Notes: generated by a model from the sequence alone, not told the origin. A stretch of DNA of 64,000 nt from Pedococcus cremeus (GCF_900111375.1 NZ_FOHB01000002.1:398992-462991), one strand, 5' to 3'; numbered from the stretch's first letter, positions 33,366-42,864 are shown. A program made the numbers and translations.

Positions 33366-34601
33366 TCAGGTGACGGCCGCCCGGGTCCGGAACTCGGGCC
33401 GCTCGTACTCCTTGTCCCGCAGCACTGCGGCCACGTGCTCCGCGGCGGCGAGCGCGTCGGCGTGCGAGAGGTAGAGCGGTGCGAAGCCCAGCCGCACGAT
33501 GTCGGGCTCCCGGAAGTCGCCGATGACGCCACGGGCGATGAGGGCCTGCACCACGGCATACGCCTCGGGGTGCCGCAGGCTCACCTGTGAGCCGCGGTGC
33601 TCGTCCTCGCGCGGGGTGGCCAGCGGCAGGTCGACGCCCAGGGCCCCGAGGCACTCGAGGAAGAAGCCGGTCAGCGACAGCGAGCGCCGGCGCACCTCCT
33701 GGAGGTCGAGCCCGTCGAACGCCGTGAGGGCCGCCTCCAGGGTGAGCAGCGAGATCAGGGGAGCGGTGCCCACCCGGGCGCGGGTGATGCTCGCGGCCGG
33801 CTCGTAGTCGCGCGACATGGCGAACGGGCTCGCGTGCCCCTGCCACCCCGTCAGCGGGCTGTCGAAGTCGGCGAGGTGCCGCTGGGCGACGTAGACGAAC
33901 GACGGCGCCCCGGGCCCGCCGCTGAGGTACTTGTAGCCGCAGCCGATCGCGAAGTCGGCGCCGCCGTCGTCCAGGCCGACCGGGACGACGCCGGCCGAGT
34001 GGCACAGGTCCCAGCAGGCCAGCGCCCCGACGTCGTGGGCCGCCCGGGTCAGCGCCTCCAGGTCCCACAGCTCGCCCGTGCGGTAGTCGACGTGCGAGTA
34101 GGACGCCAGCGCCAGCGACGAGCCCAGCTCGGCGATCCGGCCGGCCGCCTCCGCCACCGGCACCAGCTCGACGGTCAGGCCGAGCAGGTCGGCGGCCGAG
34201 CGGGTGATGTAGAGGTCGGTGGGGAAGGAGTCGGGGTCGGTGAGCACGGTGCTGCGCCCGGGCCGCATCCGGGAGGCAGCGACCACGACCTTGAAGAGGT
34301 TGACCGACGTCGAGTCGGTGACGACCACCTGCCCCGGCGCGGCGCCGACGAGCGCGCCGATCGTGTCGCCGACGCGCTCGGGGGCGCCCCACCAGTCGGA
34401 CTCGTTCCAGGCCCGGATGAGCTGCCCGCCCCACTGGCGCGAGACCACGTCGGCCGCGGTCTCCGCGGCCGCGGTGGAAAGCGCGCCGAGGGAGTTGCCG
34501 TCGAGGTAGATGACGTCCTCGGGGATGCGGAACTGGCTGCGTCGGTCGGTGTGCGCGTGCGTGGCGTCGAGCTGCCGCGCGCGTTCGGTCAGGTCGGACA
34601 T
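33366..34601 (-). CDS. kynU: Kynureninase
   Basis: A 411-residue fold-type I PLP enzyme with [18 protein letters not shown] near residue 24, cofactor-binding [10 protein letters not shown] near residue 95, [13 protein letters not shown], and the Schiff-base lysine in [21 protein letters not shown] near residue 224. It cleaves kynurenine to anthranilate and alanine. No other kynurenine-pathway genes are in the window. It is inserted on the opposite strand between pdxS and pdxT; as a PLP enzyme it may benefit, but that is speculation. TAGGTT ends 6 nt before the ATG. Confidence 0.92.
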   Translation of the reverse strand: MSDLTERARQLDATHAHTDRRSQFRIPEDVIYLDGNSLGALSTAAAETAADVVSRQWGGQLIRAWNESDWWGAPERVGDTIGALVGAAPGQVVVTDSTSVNLFKVVVAASRMRPGRSTVLTDPDSFPTDLYITRSAADLLGLTVELVPVAEAAGRIAELGSSLALASYSHVDYRTGELWDLEALTRAAHDVGALACWDLCHSAGVVPVGLDDGGADFAIGCGYKYLSGGPGAPSFVYVAQRHLADFDSPLTGWQGHASPFAMSRDYEPAASITRARVGTAPLISLLTLEAALTAFDGLDLQEVRRRSLSLTGFFLECLGALGVDLPLATPREDEHRGSQVSLRHPEAYAVVQALIARGVIGDFREPDIVRLGFAPLYLSHADALAAAEHVAAVLRDKEYERPEFRTRAAVT

Positions 34602-34607
34602 GGCCGC

Positions 34608-34613
34608 AACCTA
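34608..34613 (-). promoter_or_regulatory. -10 hexamer TAGGTT for kynU
   Basis: TAGGTT on the reverse strand ends 6 nt before ATG 34601; leaderless mRNA is likely. Confidence 0.5.
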
Positions 34614-34644
34614 GCCCAGCGAGGGCCCGCTTCGTCAGGGGCCC

Positions 34645-34650
34645 TAACCT
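34645..34650 (+). promoter_or_regulatory. -10 hexamer TAACCT for pdxT
   Basis: TAACCT ends 6 nt before GTG 34657; leaderless mRNA is likely, independent of pdxS. Confidence 0.5.
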
Positions 34651-34656
34651 TCTGGG

Positions 34657-35292
34657 GTGACCGACAGCCAGCCGCTCATCGGCGTCCTCGCGGTGCAGGG
34701 AGACGTGCGCGAGCACCTGTATGCCGTGGAGCAGGCAGGTGCCCGCGCCACCACCGTGCGACGCCCCTCCGAGGTGGCCGCGGTGGACGGCCTCGTCATC
34801 CCCGGTGGGGAGTCCACGACCATCGACAAGCTCGTGCGGATCTTCGAGCTGCGCGACCCGATCCGTCAGCGCATCGACGAGGGCCTGCCGGTCTACGGCT
34901 CGTGCGCCGGCATGATCATGCTGGCCGACCGGATCACCGGTGGGCGGGCCGACCAGGAGACGCTGGGCGGCATCGACATCACCGTGCGCCGCAACGCCTT
35001 CGGGCGGCAGGTCGACTCCTTCGAGGAGGACCTGCACATCCACGCGATCGGTGGCGCCCCGATGCGGGCGGTCTTCATCCGGGCGCCCTGGGTGGAGGAG
35101 TGCGGCCCCGATGTCGAGGTACTCGCGACGGTCGAGCAGGGACCCGCCGCCGGACGCGTGGTGGCCGTGCGCCAGGGCCGGCTGCTGGCGACCTCGTTCC
35201 ACCCCGAGGTCACCGGCGACCACCGGTTCCACCAGCTGTTCGTGCAGATGGTGCGCGACGCCCGCGCAGGGGCGCGCGCGACCACCCGGTAG
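34657..35292 (+). CDS. pdxT: Pyridoxal 5'-phosphate synthase, glutaminase subunit PdxT
   Basis: A 211-residue class I glutamine amidotransferase. [14 protein letters not shown] at the N-terminus, [11 protein letters not shown] near residue 48, nucleophile Cys in [12 protein letters not shown] near residue 88, and the His-Glu pair in [17 protein letters not shown] near residue 188. It supplies ammonia to PdxS. It has its own leaderless promoter, unlike the usual pdxST operon. yebC follows. Confidence 0.94.
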   Translation: MTDSQPLIGVLAVQGDVREHLYAVEQAGARATTVRRPSEVAAVDGLVIPGGESTTIDKLVRIFELRDPIRQRIDEGLPVYGSCAGMIMLADRITGGRADQETLGGIDITVRRNAFGRQVDSFEEDLHIHAIGGAPMRAVFIRAPWVEECGPDVEVLATVEQGPAAGRVVAVRQGRLLATSFHPEVTGDHRFHQLFVQMVRDARAGARATTR

Positions 35293-35372
35293 GGGCACTC
35301 AGTAGGATCGCCTCCGGTCTTTTCGGCACCGGCGCGGAGCGCCACCACGATCCAGCACCAGAAGGAGAAGCG

Positions 35373-36134
35373 ATGAGCGGCCATTCCAAATGGGCGACCA
35401 CCAAGCACAAGAAGGCTGCGATCGACGCCAAGCGCGGCAAGCTCTTCGCCAAGCTGATCAAGAACATCGAGGTCGCGGCCCGCACCGGCGGCGGCGACCC
35501 CGCGGGCAACCCGACGCTCTACGACGCCATCCAGAAGGCGAAGAAGTCCTCCGTCCCCAACAACAACATCGACAACGCGGTCAAGCGCGGCAGCGGCGCC
35601 ACCGCCGGCGGCGCCGACTGGCAGACCATCACCTACGAGGGCTACGCGCCCGGCGGGGTGGCGATCCTCATCGAGTGCCTCACCGACAACCGCAACCGGG
35701 CTGCGGCCGAGGTCCGCACGGCCCTCACCCGCAACGGCGGCCAGCTGGCCGACCCGGGCTCGGTCGCCTACGTCTTCGACCGCAAGGGCGTCGTCATCGT
35801 GCCCAAGACCGAGGGCCAGGGCGAGGACGACATCCTCGAGGTCGTGCTCGACGCCGGGGCCGACGAGGTCAACGACAACGGCGACACCTGGGAGATCGTC
35901 TCGGAGGCGACCGACGTCGTGGCCGTCCGCACCGCGCTGCAGGACGCCGGCATCGAGTACGACTCGGCCGAGGCCTCGTGGGTGCCCAACCTGCAGGTGC
36001 CGCTCGACGCCGACGGCGCGCGCAAGATGATCCGCGTCATCGAGGCCCTCGAGGACTCCGACGACGTGCAGGACGTCTTCGCCAACGGCGACATCCCCGA
36101 CGACGTGCTGGCGGAGCTCGAAGCGGACGAGTGA
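35373..36134 (+). CDS. yebC: YebC/PmpR family protein
   Basis: A 253-residue YebC-family protein: [25 protein letters not shown] start, [13 protein letters not shown] near residue 58, [23 protein letters not shown] near residue 86. Family members have been described as transcription regulators and as factors that help ribosomes through proline-rich stretches. It precedes ruvCAB as in many bacteria. ATG 35373 has AAGGAG 8 nt upstream; TAGGAT at 35303 is a likely -10. Confidence 0.93.
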   Translation: MSGHSKWATTKHKKAAIDAKRGKLFAKLIKNIEVAARTGGGDPAGNPTLYDAIQKAKKSSVPNNNIDNAVKRGSGATAGGADWQTITYEGYAPGGVAILIECLTDNRNRAAAEVRTALTRNGGQLADPGSVAYVFDRKGVVIVPKTEGQGEDDILEVVLDAGADEVNDNGDTWEIVSEATDVVAVRTALQDAGIEYDSAEASWVPNLQVPLDADGARKMIRVIEALEDSDDVQDVFANGDIPDDVLAELEADE

Positions 36135-36192
36135 CGCGGGGGACGCGCGTGTTGGTGCGCGGCGTCCGTCCCGGCGCTGTGTAGCGTTCGAC

Positions 36193-36206
36193 CGAACACC
36201 TGTTCG
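36193..36206. promoter_or_regulatory. LexA (SOS) box before ruvCAB
   Basis: CGAACACCTGTTCG contains GAAC-N4-GTTC, the actinobacterial LexA consensus, and ends 20 bp before ruvC. This predicts DNA-damage induction of ruvCAB. Confidence 0.85.
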
Positions 36207-36226
36207 GATGTGGAGGAGTTGTCAGC

Positions 36227-36838
36227 GTGCGCGTTCTCGGCGTCGACCCCGGCCTGACCCGCTGCGGCCTCGGGGTCGTCGAGGGCACCGGCACCCTCGC
36301 CATGGTGGCCGTGGGTGTCGTGCGCACCCCCGCCGGCCGTGACACGGGGGAGCGGCTGGCCTACCTGCAGGACCAGCTCGACCACTGGCTCGACCGCTTC
36401 GAGCCCGACGCCATCGCGCTCGAGCGGGTCTACGCGACCGACCACGTGCCCACCGTCATGACCACCGCGCAGGCGTCGGCGATCGCTCTCCTCGCGGGGG
36501 CACGCCGTGGCCTGCCGGTCGTGCTCCACACGCCCACCGAGGTCAAGGCCGCGGTCACCGGCTCCGGCCGGGCCGACAAGGCCCAGGTGACGGCCATGGT
36601 CACCCGCATCCTGCGGCTGGAGGTGGCGCCGAAACCCGCGGATGCCGCCGACGCCCTGGCCCTGGCCATCTGCCACCACTGGCGTGGAGGCGGCGAGCAC
36701 CGGCTCGCCCTGGCTGCCGCCTCCGAGCGGGCCCGGCTCAGGGCCGTCAACTCCGAACGGCCGGTCACCCCCGGGGCGGTCACCTCCGGGGCGGTCACCT
36801 CCGGGGCGGTCTCCTCCGAGCGGGCGGTGGCCCGGTGA
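36227..36838 (+). CDS. ruvC: Holliday junction resolvase RuvC
   Basis: A 203-residue RNase-H-fold endonuclease that cuts Holliday junctions delivered by RuvAB. Acidic residues are in [12 protein letters not shown] (Asp near 7), ALERVY near residue 65, and the late [14 protein letters not shown] near residue 142. The C-terminal about 25 residues are an odd Val-Thr/Ser-Gly-Ala repeat encoded by four 15-bp DNA units. GTG 36227 is preceded by GGAGG. The stop overlaps ruvA as GTGA. A LexA box lies upstream. Confidence 0.95.
   Translation: MRVLGVDPGLTRCGLGVVEGTGTLAMVAVGVVRTPAGRDTGERLAYLQDQLDHWLDRFEPDAIALERVYATDHVPTVMTTAQASAIALLAGARRGLPVVLHTPTEVKAAVTGSGRADKAQVTAMVTRILRLEVAPKPADAADALALAICHHWRGGGEHRLALAAASERARLRAVNSERPVTPGAVTSGAVTSGAVSSERAVAR
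36762..36821 (+). repeat. 15-bp tandem repeat in the ruvC 3' end
   Basis: Four in-frame 15-bp units (36762, 36777, 36792, 36807; type CGGTCACCTCCGGGG) encode a disordered VTSGA-type tail. Unit number changes would keep frame. Confidence 0.85.
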
Positions 36839-37449
36839 TCGCCTCCGTCCGCGGCGCCGTGCTGCACGCGGGACTCGACCGCGTCGTCGTCGAGGTCGGT
36901 GGCGTCGGCATGCTCGTGCACACCACGCCCGGCACGGCCGCTGCGGTGCGACGGGGCCAGGAGGCCGCGCTGTCGACGACCCTCGTGGTGCGCGAGGACT
37001 CCCTGACGCTCTACGGCTTCGGCGGCGACGACGAGCGTGACATGTTCGAGCAGGTGCAGACGGTGTCGGGGGTGGGGCCCCGCCTGGCGCTGGCCATGCT
37101 CTCGGTCATGCCACCCGACCGCATCCGCGCCGCCATCAGCGGCTCGGACATCGCAGCCCTGACCAGGGTGCCCGGCATCGGCAAGAAGGGCGCCGAGCGG
37201 ATGGTGCTCGAGCTGCGCGACAAGATCGGGGTGCCCACCGGTGTGCCCGGTGCGGCGGCGCCCGCGGCACCGGCCGCCTCCCTGTGGCGCGAGCAGGTCA
37301 GCGAGGCGCTGGTCGGCCTCGGCTGGTCGGCGAAGCAGGCCGACGACGCCGTCACCCGCGTCGCAGACGGTGCGGGTGCGGAGGGTGACGGCGGCACGCC
37401 CAACGTCTCCGAGATGCTGCGCGCCGCGCTGCGCGAGCTCGGGAGGTAG
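36835..37449 (+). CDS. ruvA: Holliday junction DNA helicase subunit RuvA
   Basis: A 204-residue protein that binds the four-way junction as a tetramer and recruits RuvB. N-terminal OB-like domain ([25 protein letters not shown]), two helix-hairpin-helix motifs ([16 protein letters not shown] near residue 77; [19 protein letters not shown] near residue 110), and a C-terminal RuvB-binding domain. The start GTG 36835 overlaps ruvC. Confidence 0.95.
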   Translation: MIASVRGAVLHAGLDRVVVEVGGVGMLVHTTPGTAAAVRRGQEAALSTTLVVREDSLTLYGFGGDDERDMFEQVQTVSGVGPRLALAMLSVMPPDRIRAAISGSDIAALTRVPGIGKKGAERMVLELRDKIGVPTGVPGAAAPAAPAASLWREQVSEALVGLGWSAKQADDAVTRVADGAGAEGDGGTPNVSEMLRAALRELGR

Positions 37450-37451
37450 CC

Positions 37452-38573
37452 GTGCCTCCTGCCCCTGCTGCAGACGGGTTCAGCTCCGAGATGTACGAGG
37501 ACAGCTCGGTCGACGCCACTGCCCGCGTCGTCGACGCGGGCAGCGACGGCGACGAGCGCACCGTCGAGGCCGCCCTGCGCCCGCGGCGGCTGAGCGAGTT
37601 CCCCGGCCAGCCGAGGGTCCGCGACCAGCTCGCGCTGGTGCTCGAGGCCGCCAAGCGGCGGGGGAGCCCGCCCGACCACGTGCTCCTCTCGGGCCCACCC
37701 GGGCTGGGCAAGACCACCCTGGCGATGATCGTCGCCGCCGAGCTGGAGAAGCCCATCCGGGTCACCAGCGGCCCGGCCATCCAGCACGCCGGCGACCTCG
37801 CCGCGGTGCTGTCCTCGCTCATGGAGGGAGAGGTGCTCTTCCTCGACGAGATCCACCGGATGTCCCGTGCGGCGGAGGAGATGCTCTACCTCGCGATGGA
37901 GGACTTCCGGGTCGACGTCATCGTCGGCAAGGGGCCCGGGGCCACCGCCATCCCGCTCGAGCTGCCGCCCTTCACCGTCGTGGGCGCCACCACCCGCGCC
38001 GGCCTGCTACCGGCGCCGCTGCGTGACCGCTTCGGGTTCACCGGCCACCTCGACTTCTACGCCACGCACGACCTCGTGCGGATCCTGCACCGCTCGGCAC
38101 GGTTGCTCGAGGTCGACGCCGACGAGGCCGGCATCGGTGAGATCGCCCGGCGCTCCCGCGGCACACCTCGCATCGCCAACCGCCTGCTCCGCCGCGTGCG
38201 CGACTGGGCGCAGGTGCACGGCCGCAGCGTGGTCGACCAGGATGCGGCACACGCCGCCCTCGCCCTGTTCGACGTCGACGACCGCGGGCTCGACCGGCTC
38301 GACCGTGCCGTGCTCGAGGCGCTGTGCCGCCGGTTCCGCGGCGGCCCGGTCGGGCTGGGCACCCTCGCCGTGGCGGTGGGGGAGGAGGCCGAGACCGTCG
38401 AGACGGTCGCCGAGCCGTTCCTCGTGCGGGAGGGCTTCATGGTCCGCACGCCGCGTGGCCGGGCCGCGACCGGACTCGCCTGGCAGCACCTGGGCCTGAC
38501 TCCTCCTCCCGGAACCGACCCCATGCTCACCCCGCTGCCGTTCGACGGCGGCGAGGGGCGCCTCGGCTCCTGA
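37452..38573 (+). CDS. ruvB: Holliday junction branch migration ATPase RuvB
   Basis: A 373-residue AAA+ motor. Walker [12 protein letters not shown] near residue 80, Walker B FLDEIHR near residue 133, sensor 1 VGATTRAG, arginine finger region LRDRFGF, and a C-terminal winged helix ([18 protein letters not shown]). It is slightly longer than usual by its N-terminal about 35 residues. GTG 37452 lies 2 nt after ruvA, in the SOS-controlled operon. Confidence 0.95.
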   Translation: MPPAPAADGFSSEMYEDSSVDATARVVDAGSDGDERTVEAALRPRRLSEFPGQPRVRDQLALVLEAAKRRGSPPDHVLLSGPPGLGKTTLAMIVAAELEKPIRVTSGPAIQHAGDLAAVLSSLMEGEVLFLDEIHRMSRAAEEMLYLAMEDFRVDVIVGKGPGATAIPLELPPFTVVGATTRAGLLPAPLRDRFGFTGHLDFYATHDLVRILHRSARLLEVDADEAGIGEIARRSRGTPRIANRLLRRVRDWAQVHGRSVVDQDAAHAALALFDVDDRGLDRLDRAVLEALCRRFRGGPVGLGTLAVAVGEEAETVETVAEPFLVREGFMVRTPRGRAATGLAWQHLGLTPPPGTDPMLTPLPFDGGEGRLGS

Positions 38574-38669
38574 CCGGACACCGTCTCGTGACGCTCGCCG
38601 TCTCCTGAGGGCACCCCCTCCAGACCGGCACGCAAGGTCACGATTGGAACGCCCCGCCGGGGAGGTGCG

Positions 38670-38698
38670 TTGGTTGCTGTGGTGATGTCACCTAGACT
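38670..38698 (+). promoter_or_regulatory. Sigma-70-type promoter for yajC-secDF
   Basis: TTGGTT (38670-38675), a 17-bp spacer and TAGACT (38693-38698) resemble the housekeeping -35 and -10 elements. A leader of about 95 nt follows before yajC. The 225-bp gap before yajC holds no gene I can support. Confidence 0.5.
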
Positions 38699-38798
38699 CA
38701 ACCGGTCCCCCCGGTCATCCCCGGGAGAACACGCGTGCCCGGACACCGGTGACGCGGTGCGCTCGAACCCCCACCCATCCGTGAAAGGGACCTCAACC

Positions 38799-39158
38799 AT
38801 GTCAAGCGGCGGCCTCCTGGCCCTCCCCATGGCCACCAGCGGAGGATCATCCGGCACCGGCCTCCTGATCTTCCTGCTGCCCCTGCTCCTGATCGGCTGG
38901 ATGGTGTTCACTCAGCGCAAGCGGCAGAAGGACGCCGCCAACCTGCAGAGCAGCATCGAGGTGGGCGACGAGGTCTGCACCACGTCGGGGCTCTTCGGGA
39001 CGGTCACCGCCGTCGACGCCACGACCGTCACCCTCGAGGTGGCTCCCAACGTCAACGTCCGTTACGACCGGCGCGCGGTGGGCATGAAGATCTCCACGCC
39101 CGAGGCGCCGGCCCCCGACCACGACGAGCCGGGCCAGCCGGGCCGGCAGGGTGAGTGA
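38799..39158 (+). CDS. yajC: Preprotein translocase subunit YajC
   Basis: A 119-residue single-span membrane protein of the SecDF-YajC complex. One helix (GLLIFLLPLLLIGWMVFTQRKRQK, residues about 24-47) with a following basic patch, then the cytosolic domain VGDEVCTTSGLFGTVTAVDATTVTLEVAPNVNVRYDRRAV. I choose ATG 38799 with GAAAGGGA upstream, not the longer open frame from 38670, which begins inside the promoter. It overlaps secD by 8 nt. Confidence 0.93.
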   Translation: MSSGGLLALPMATSGGSSGTGLLIFLLPLLLIGWMVFTQRKRQKDAANLQSSIEVGDEVCTTSGLFGTVTAVDATTVTLEVAPNVNVRYDRRAVGMKISTPEAPAPDHDEPGQPGRQGE

Positions 39159-40974
39159 CGTGGCGCTGAACCCGTACACCCGCAAGCCGCTGAGGGTCCT
39201 CGGTGGCCTGGCCGCGATCGTGGCCCTCCTGGCCGGCCTGCTCGCCGGCGCCAACATCTGGGGCACCGCGCACTGGGTGCCCAAGCTGGGCCTCGACCTC
39301 GAGGGCGGCACCCAGATGGTGCTCGAGCCCGTGCTGGTCGGCACCAACCAGGTCTCCGGCCAGCAGCTGAACCAGGCACGAGACATCATCGTCCAGCGCG
39401 TCGACGCCAACGGCGTCTCCGGCGCCGAGGTCACCACCCGCGGTGGCCGCAACATCGTCGTCAGCATGCCCGGCCAGCCCGACAAGGCCACCGAGGACGC
39501 CATTCGCAAGTCCTCGCAGATGCGTTTCCGCGCCGTGCTCGCCGCCGGCGCCGGCACGAACCAGCCGCAGCCGACGACCACGCCGTCGGGCGGCGCGACC
39601 GGCCCCGCGTCCCCGACCGGGTCCGCGACCAGCAAGGCCACCAAGGCCACCAAGGCTCCGGTCCCCACCGCCACCGGCGCGTCCACCACGGCCGCGAAGA
39701 GCGGCATACCGCAGGCGCTGCTCAACGCGACCACCTCGCCGTCCGGCACGGCCACTTCCAAGCCGTCCGCCACCCCCAAGGCGACCGCCAGCCCGACCAC
39801 CGGCACGTCGGCCAAGCCGAAGAGCCCCACCGACCTCGCGTGGGTCACCGAGCCCCTCGCCAAGCAGTTCCAGGCGCTCGACTGCGCCAAGCCGGGGGCG
39901 CTCGACAAGGTCGTCGACGACCCGGCCAAGCCGCTGGTGACCTGCTCCGCCGACGGCACCGAGAAGTTCATCCTCGGGCCCGTCATCGTGGGCGGTGACC
40001 AGATCGACAGCGCGGCCGCCGGCTACCGACCGCTCGCGAACGGCCAGCCCTCCAGCGAGGTCGAGATCCAGCTGTCCTTCAAGTCGGCCGGGTCCAAGGC
40101 CTACGCCGACGCCAGCAAGGCCATGGTGTCGCTGGAGTCGCCGCGCAACCGCATGGCGGCCACCCTCGACTCCAAGGTCATCGTCGCGCCCCAGTTCAAC
40201 GAGGCGATCCTCAACGGGCAGGCCTCGATCACCGGCGGCTTCACCATCGAGCAGGCACGAGACCTGGCCAACCAGCTGAAGTTCGGTGCCCTGCCGATGT
40301 CGTTCTCTCTCGAGACGCGCGAGAACATCAGCCCGACCCTCGGCAGCGAGCAGCTCCGCTACGGCCTGGTCGCCGGCATGATCGGCCTGCTCCTGGTCGC
40401 CGGCTACTCGCTGCTGCAGTACCGCGCGCTCGGCTTCGTGACGGTCGCCTCGATCGTCATCGCAGCGCTGCTGACCTACCTGAGCCTCACGATCCTCGGC
40501 TGGTCGCACAACTACCGCCTCGACATGGCGGGCGTCACGGGCCTGGTGATCGCGATCGGCGTGACAGCCGACTCGTTCATCGTCTACTTCGAACGCATCC
40601 GTGACGAGGTCCGTGAGGGCCGGCCGCTGCGAGGTGCGGTCGACACCGGGTGGCGGCGCGCGAAGCGGACTATCGTCGTCGCCGACGGCGTGAACTTCCT
40701 GGCCGCACTGGTGCTGTACTTCCTGGCCTCGTCCAACGTCCGCGGTTTCGCCTTCACCCTCGGGCTGACGACCCTCATCGACATCCTGGTCGTCTTCATG
40801 TTCACGCACCCGATCATGGGCATCCTCGCCGAGACGAAGTTCTTCGGTGGCGGCCACAAGTGGTCCGGCCTCAGCCCCGAGCGGCTGGGCGCCACGCCCA
40901 CCACCCGTTACGTCGGCCGGGGACGGTTCGCCACCACACCTGCCGCTCGCACGGCCGAGGGGAGCGCTCGATGA
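39151..40974 (+). CDS. secD: Protein translocase subunit SecD
   Basis: A 607-residue RND-type membrane protein that uses the proton gradient to aid late secretion. TM1 near residue 20, the D1 motif LGLDLEGGTQMVL near residue 48, a large periplasmic domain, then five helices including GLVAGMIGLLLVAGYSLLQYR and VTGLVIAIGVTADSFIVYFERIRDEVREG (D4/D5 motifs). A low-complexity Thr/Ser/Pro/Ala insert of about 95 residues (about 130-225) interrupts the extracytoplasmic domain. GTG 39151 overlaps yajC; GTG 39160 is an alternative. Stop overlaps secF as ATGA. Confidence 0.94.
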   Translation: MSDVALNPYTRKPLRVLGGLAAIVALLAGLLAGANIWGTAHWVPKLGLDLEGGTQMVLEPVLVGTNQVSGQQLNQARDIIVQRVDANGVSGAEVTTRGGRNIVVSMPGQPDKATEDAIRKSSQMRFRAVLAAGAGTNQPQPTTTPSGGATGPASPTGSATSKATKATKAPVPTATGASTTAAKSGIPQALLNATTSPSGTATSKPSATPKATASPTTGTSAKPKSPTDLAWVTEPLAKQFQALDCAKPGALDKVVDDPAKPLVTCSADGTEKFILGPVIVGGDQIDSAAAGYRPLANGQPSSEVEIQLSFKSAGSKAYADASKAMVSLESPRNRMAATLDSKVIVAPQFNEAILNGQASITGGFTIEQARDLANQLKFGALPMSFSLETRENISPTLGSEQLRYGLVAGMIGLLLVAGYSLLQYRALGFVTVASIVIAALLTYLSLTILGWSHNYRLDMAGVTGLVIAIGVTADSFIVYFERIRDEVREGRPLRGAVDTGWRRAKRTIVVADGVNFLAALVLYFLASSNVRGFAFTLGLTTLIDILVVFMFTHPIMGILAETKFFGGGHKWSGLSPERLGATPTTRYVGRGRFATTPAARTAEGSAR

Positions 40975-42191
40975 TCAACTTCAGCCAGTTCGGCAACGAC
41001 CTCTACACCGGCAGGCGCTCGATCCCGTTCATCGCGCACCGGCGCCGGTGGTACGCCGCCTCCGCGGTGCTGGTCCTCATCGCGCTGCTCGGCCTCGGGG
41101 TCAAGCACCTCAACCTGGGTCTGGAGTTCACCGGCGGGTCGGAGTTCCGCGTCGCGGCGGCCACCAACGTCGACAACTACGAGTCCCGTGCCCGTGACGC
41201 CGTTCAGCAGGTCTCGCCCGGCCAGGCCGCCAACATCACCAAGCTGGGCACCAGCAGCAGCACCATCCGGGTGCAGACCGAGCAGCTCACCGACGCGCAG
41301 AACAACGACCTGCGCGCCGCGCTGGCCAAGGAGTTCGGGGTCGGCACCAACGAGGTGAGCGCGTCGTTCGTCGGGCCCTCGTGGGGCCAGTCGGTCACGC
41401 AGCAGGCGTTGCGGGCCCTGGTGGTCTTCCTCGTGCTGACCTTCCTCGTCATGGCGATCTACTTCCGCACGTGGAAGATGTCGCTCGCCGCCATGATCGC
41501 GCTGCTGCACGACATGGTCATCACCGTCGGCGTCTACGCCCTGACCGGCCTCGAGGTCTCCCCGGCGACGATGATCGGCTTCCTGACCGTGCTGGGCTAC
41601 TCGCTCTACGACACCGTCGTCGTCTTCGACAAGGTTCGTGAGAACACCCAGGAGGCGTTCGGCAACAAGCGACGCACGTATGCCGAGGCCGCCAACCTCG
41701 CGGTGAACCAGACCGTGGTGCGCTCCATCAACACCACCGTGGTGGCCCTGCTCCCTATCGCGGCCGTGCTGGTGATGGGCTTCACCGTCCTCGGCCCCGG
41801 CACCCTGCTCGACCTCTCGCTCGTGCTCTTCATCGGCATGGCGATCGGCGCCTACTCCTCGATCTTCATCGCCACCCCGGCCCTGGTGAGCCTGCGCCAC
41901 AACGAGCCGGCCGTGCAGGAGCTCGAGAAGGCTGCCGCGAAGTTCCACACCCGCCAGGCGAAGAAGGACGCCGAGGCCCAGGCGAAGGGGACGGGACCGG
42001 GAGCCGGCGCGGAGGAGCCTGCCACCAGCGAGGGCCTCGAGCCCGCGGTCGCCGGCCGTGGCACCGGCTCGACCGGCTCGACCGGCTCGGCCAGCCCGGC
42101 CTCCACGGCGAGCACGCCGCGCACCATCCACCCGTACGCCCAGACGGGCCCGCGCAACCAGCCGCGCCGCAAGCCCAAGTCGCAGCGCTGA
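40971..42191 (+). CDS. secF: Protein translocase subunit SecF
   Basis: A 406-residue partner of SecD. TM1 WYAASAVLVLIALLGLGVKHLNLGLEFTGGSEF (D1 motif FTGG near residue 45), periplasmic domain, then helices with LHDMVITVGVYALTG, GYSLYDTVVVFDKVRENT (D/E motif near residue 212) and a final GTLLDLSLVLFIGMAIGAYSSIFIATPAL. The C-terminal about 90 residues are a disordered Ala/Gly/Ser/Thr tail ending in a basic cluster (NQPRRKPKSQR). ATG 40971 overlaps secD. Confidence 0.94.
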   Translation: MINFSQFGNDLYTGRRSIPFIAHRRRWYAASAVLVLIALLGLGVKHLNLGLEFTGGSEFRVAAATNVDNYESRARDAVQQVSPGQAANITKLGTSSSTIRVQTEQLTDAQNNDLRAALAKEFGVGTNEVSASFVGPSWGQSVTQQALRALVVFLVLTFLVMAIYFRTWKMSLAAMIALLHDMVITVGVYALTGLEVSPATMIGFLTVLGYSLYDTVVVFDKVRENTQEAFGNKRRTYAEAANLAVNQTVVRSINTTVVALLPIAAVLVMGFTVLGPGTLLDLSLVLFIGMAIGAYSSIFIATPALVSLRHNEPAVQELEKAAAKFHTRQAKKDAEAQAKGTGPGAGAEEPATSEGLEPAVAGRGTGSTGSTGSASPASTASTPRTIHPYAQTGPRNQPRRKPKSQR

Positions 42192-42201
42192 GGTGGCTGA
42201 C

Positions 42202-42783
42202 GTGACGGACACGACGCCTGCTGCATCGGTCACCCGGGAAGCGCCGGACACCCAGGCGCTCGTCGACCTGGTGACGAGCCGGCTGCGCGACATCCCCGAC
42301 TTCCCCGAGCCCGGGGTGGTCTTCAAGGACGTCACGCCGCTCCTGGCCGACGGCGAGGCGTTCTCGGCCGTGGTCCGCGACATGGCCGAGCGCCGCCGCG
42401 GCACCGTCGACCTCGTCGCCGGCATCGAGGCGCGGGGCTTCATCTTCGGCGCCGCGGTGGCCCACGAGCTCGGCATCGGCTTCGTGCCGGTCCGCAAGGC
42501 GGGCAAGCTTCCCGGTCGCACGCGGGGCGTCTCCTACGACCTCGAGTACGGCAGCGCCACCATCGAGATCCACGAGGACTCCTTCGTGGGCGGTGAGCGC
42601 GTGCTGGTCGTCGACGACGTGCTGGCCACGGGAGGCACCGCCGCGGCGACCTGCGAGCTGCTCGAGGGGTCGAACGCCACGGTCGTGGCCTTCGAGGCGC
42701 TCATCGAGCTGGCGTTCCTCCACGGTCGCGACCGGCTACCCGGCCGAGACGTGCACACGACCATCGTGGTGGGCGGCGACTGA
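42202..42783 (+). CDS. apt: Adenine phosphoribosyltransferase
   Basis: A 193-residue type I phosphoribosyltransferase that salvages adenine to AMP. IPDFPEPGVVFKDVTPLLADGEAF near residue 32 is the APT signature; the PRPP loop is VLVVDDVLATGGTAAA near residue 135. I choose GTG 42202, with GAGG 8 nt upstream; GTG 42193 is a close alternative. It sits between secF and relA, the same order as in many actinobacteria (secD-secF-apt-relA). Confidence 0.92.
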   Translation: MTDTTPAASVTREAPDTQALVDLVTSRLRDIPDFPEPGVVFKDVTPLLADGEAFSAVVRDMAERRRGTVDLVAGIEARGFIFGAAVAHELGIGFVPVRKAGKLPGRTRGVSYDLEYGSATIEIHEDSFVGGERVLVVDDVLATGGTAAATCELLEGSNATVVAFEALIELAFLHGRDRLPGRDVHTTIVVGGD

Positions 42784-42828
42784 CGTCCTCGGCTGGGGTG
42801 GCGCAACGGGCGGTTCGGGGAGATCACG

Positions 42829-42834
42829 TAGGCT
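42829..42834 (+). promoter_or_regulatory. -10 hexamer TAGGCT before the relA leader ORF
   Basis: TAGGCT ends 6 nt before ATG 42841. The predicted transcript would start at or next to that ATG, which opens the 7-codon ORF and not relA itself. Confidence 0.5.
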
Positions 42835-42840
42835 CTGTCC

Positions 42841-42864
42841 ATGAGTGAGGCTGTCCATGAGTGA
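42841..42864 (+). other. Short upstream ORF (MSEAVHE) overlapping the relA start
   Basis: ATG 42841 opens a 7-codon frame ending TGA at 42862-42864. A 16-bp duplication (CTGTCCATGAGTGAGG, then CTGTCCATGAGTGACG) creates this first ATG and the relA ATG 42857 in different frames. If the mRNA is leaderless, ribosomes would meet this ORF first and terminate 5 nt inside relA. Confidence 0.45.
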
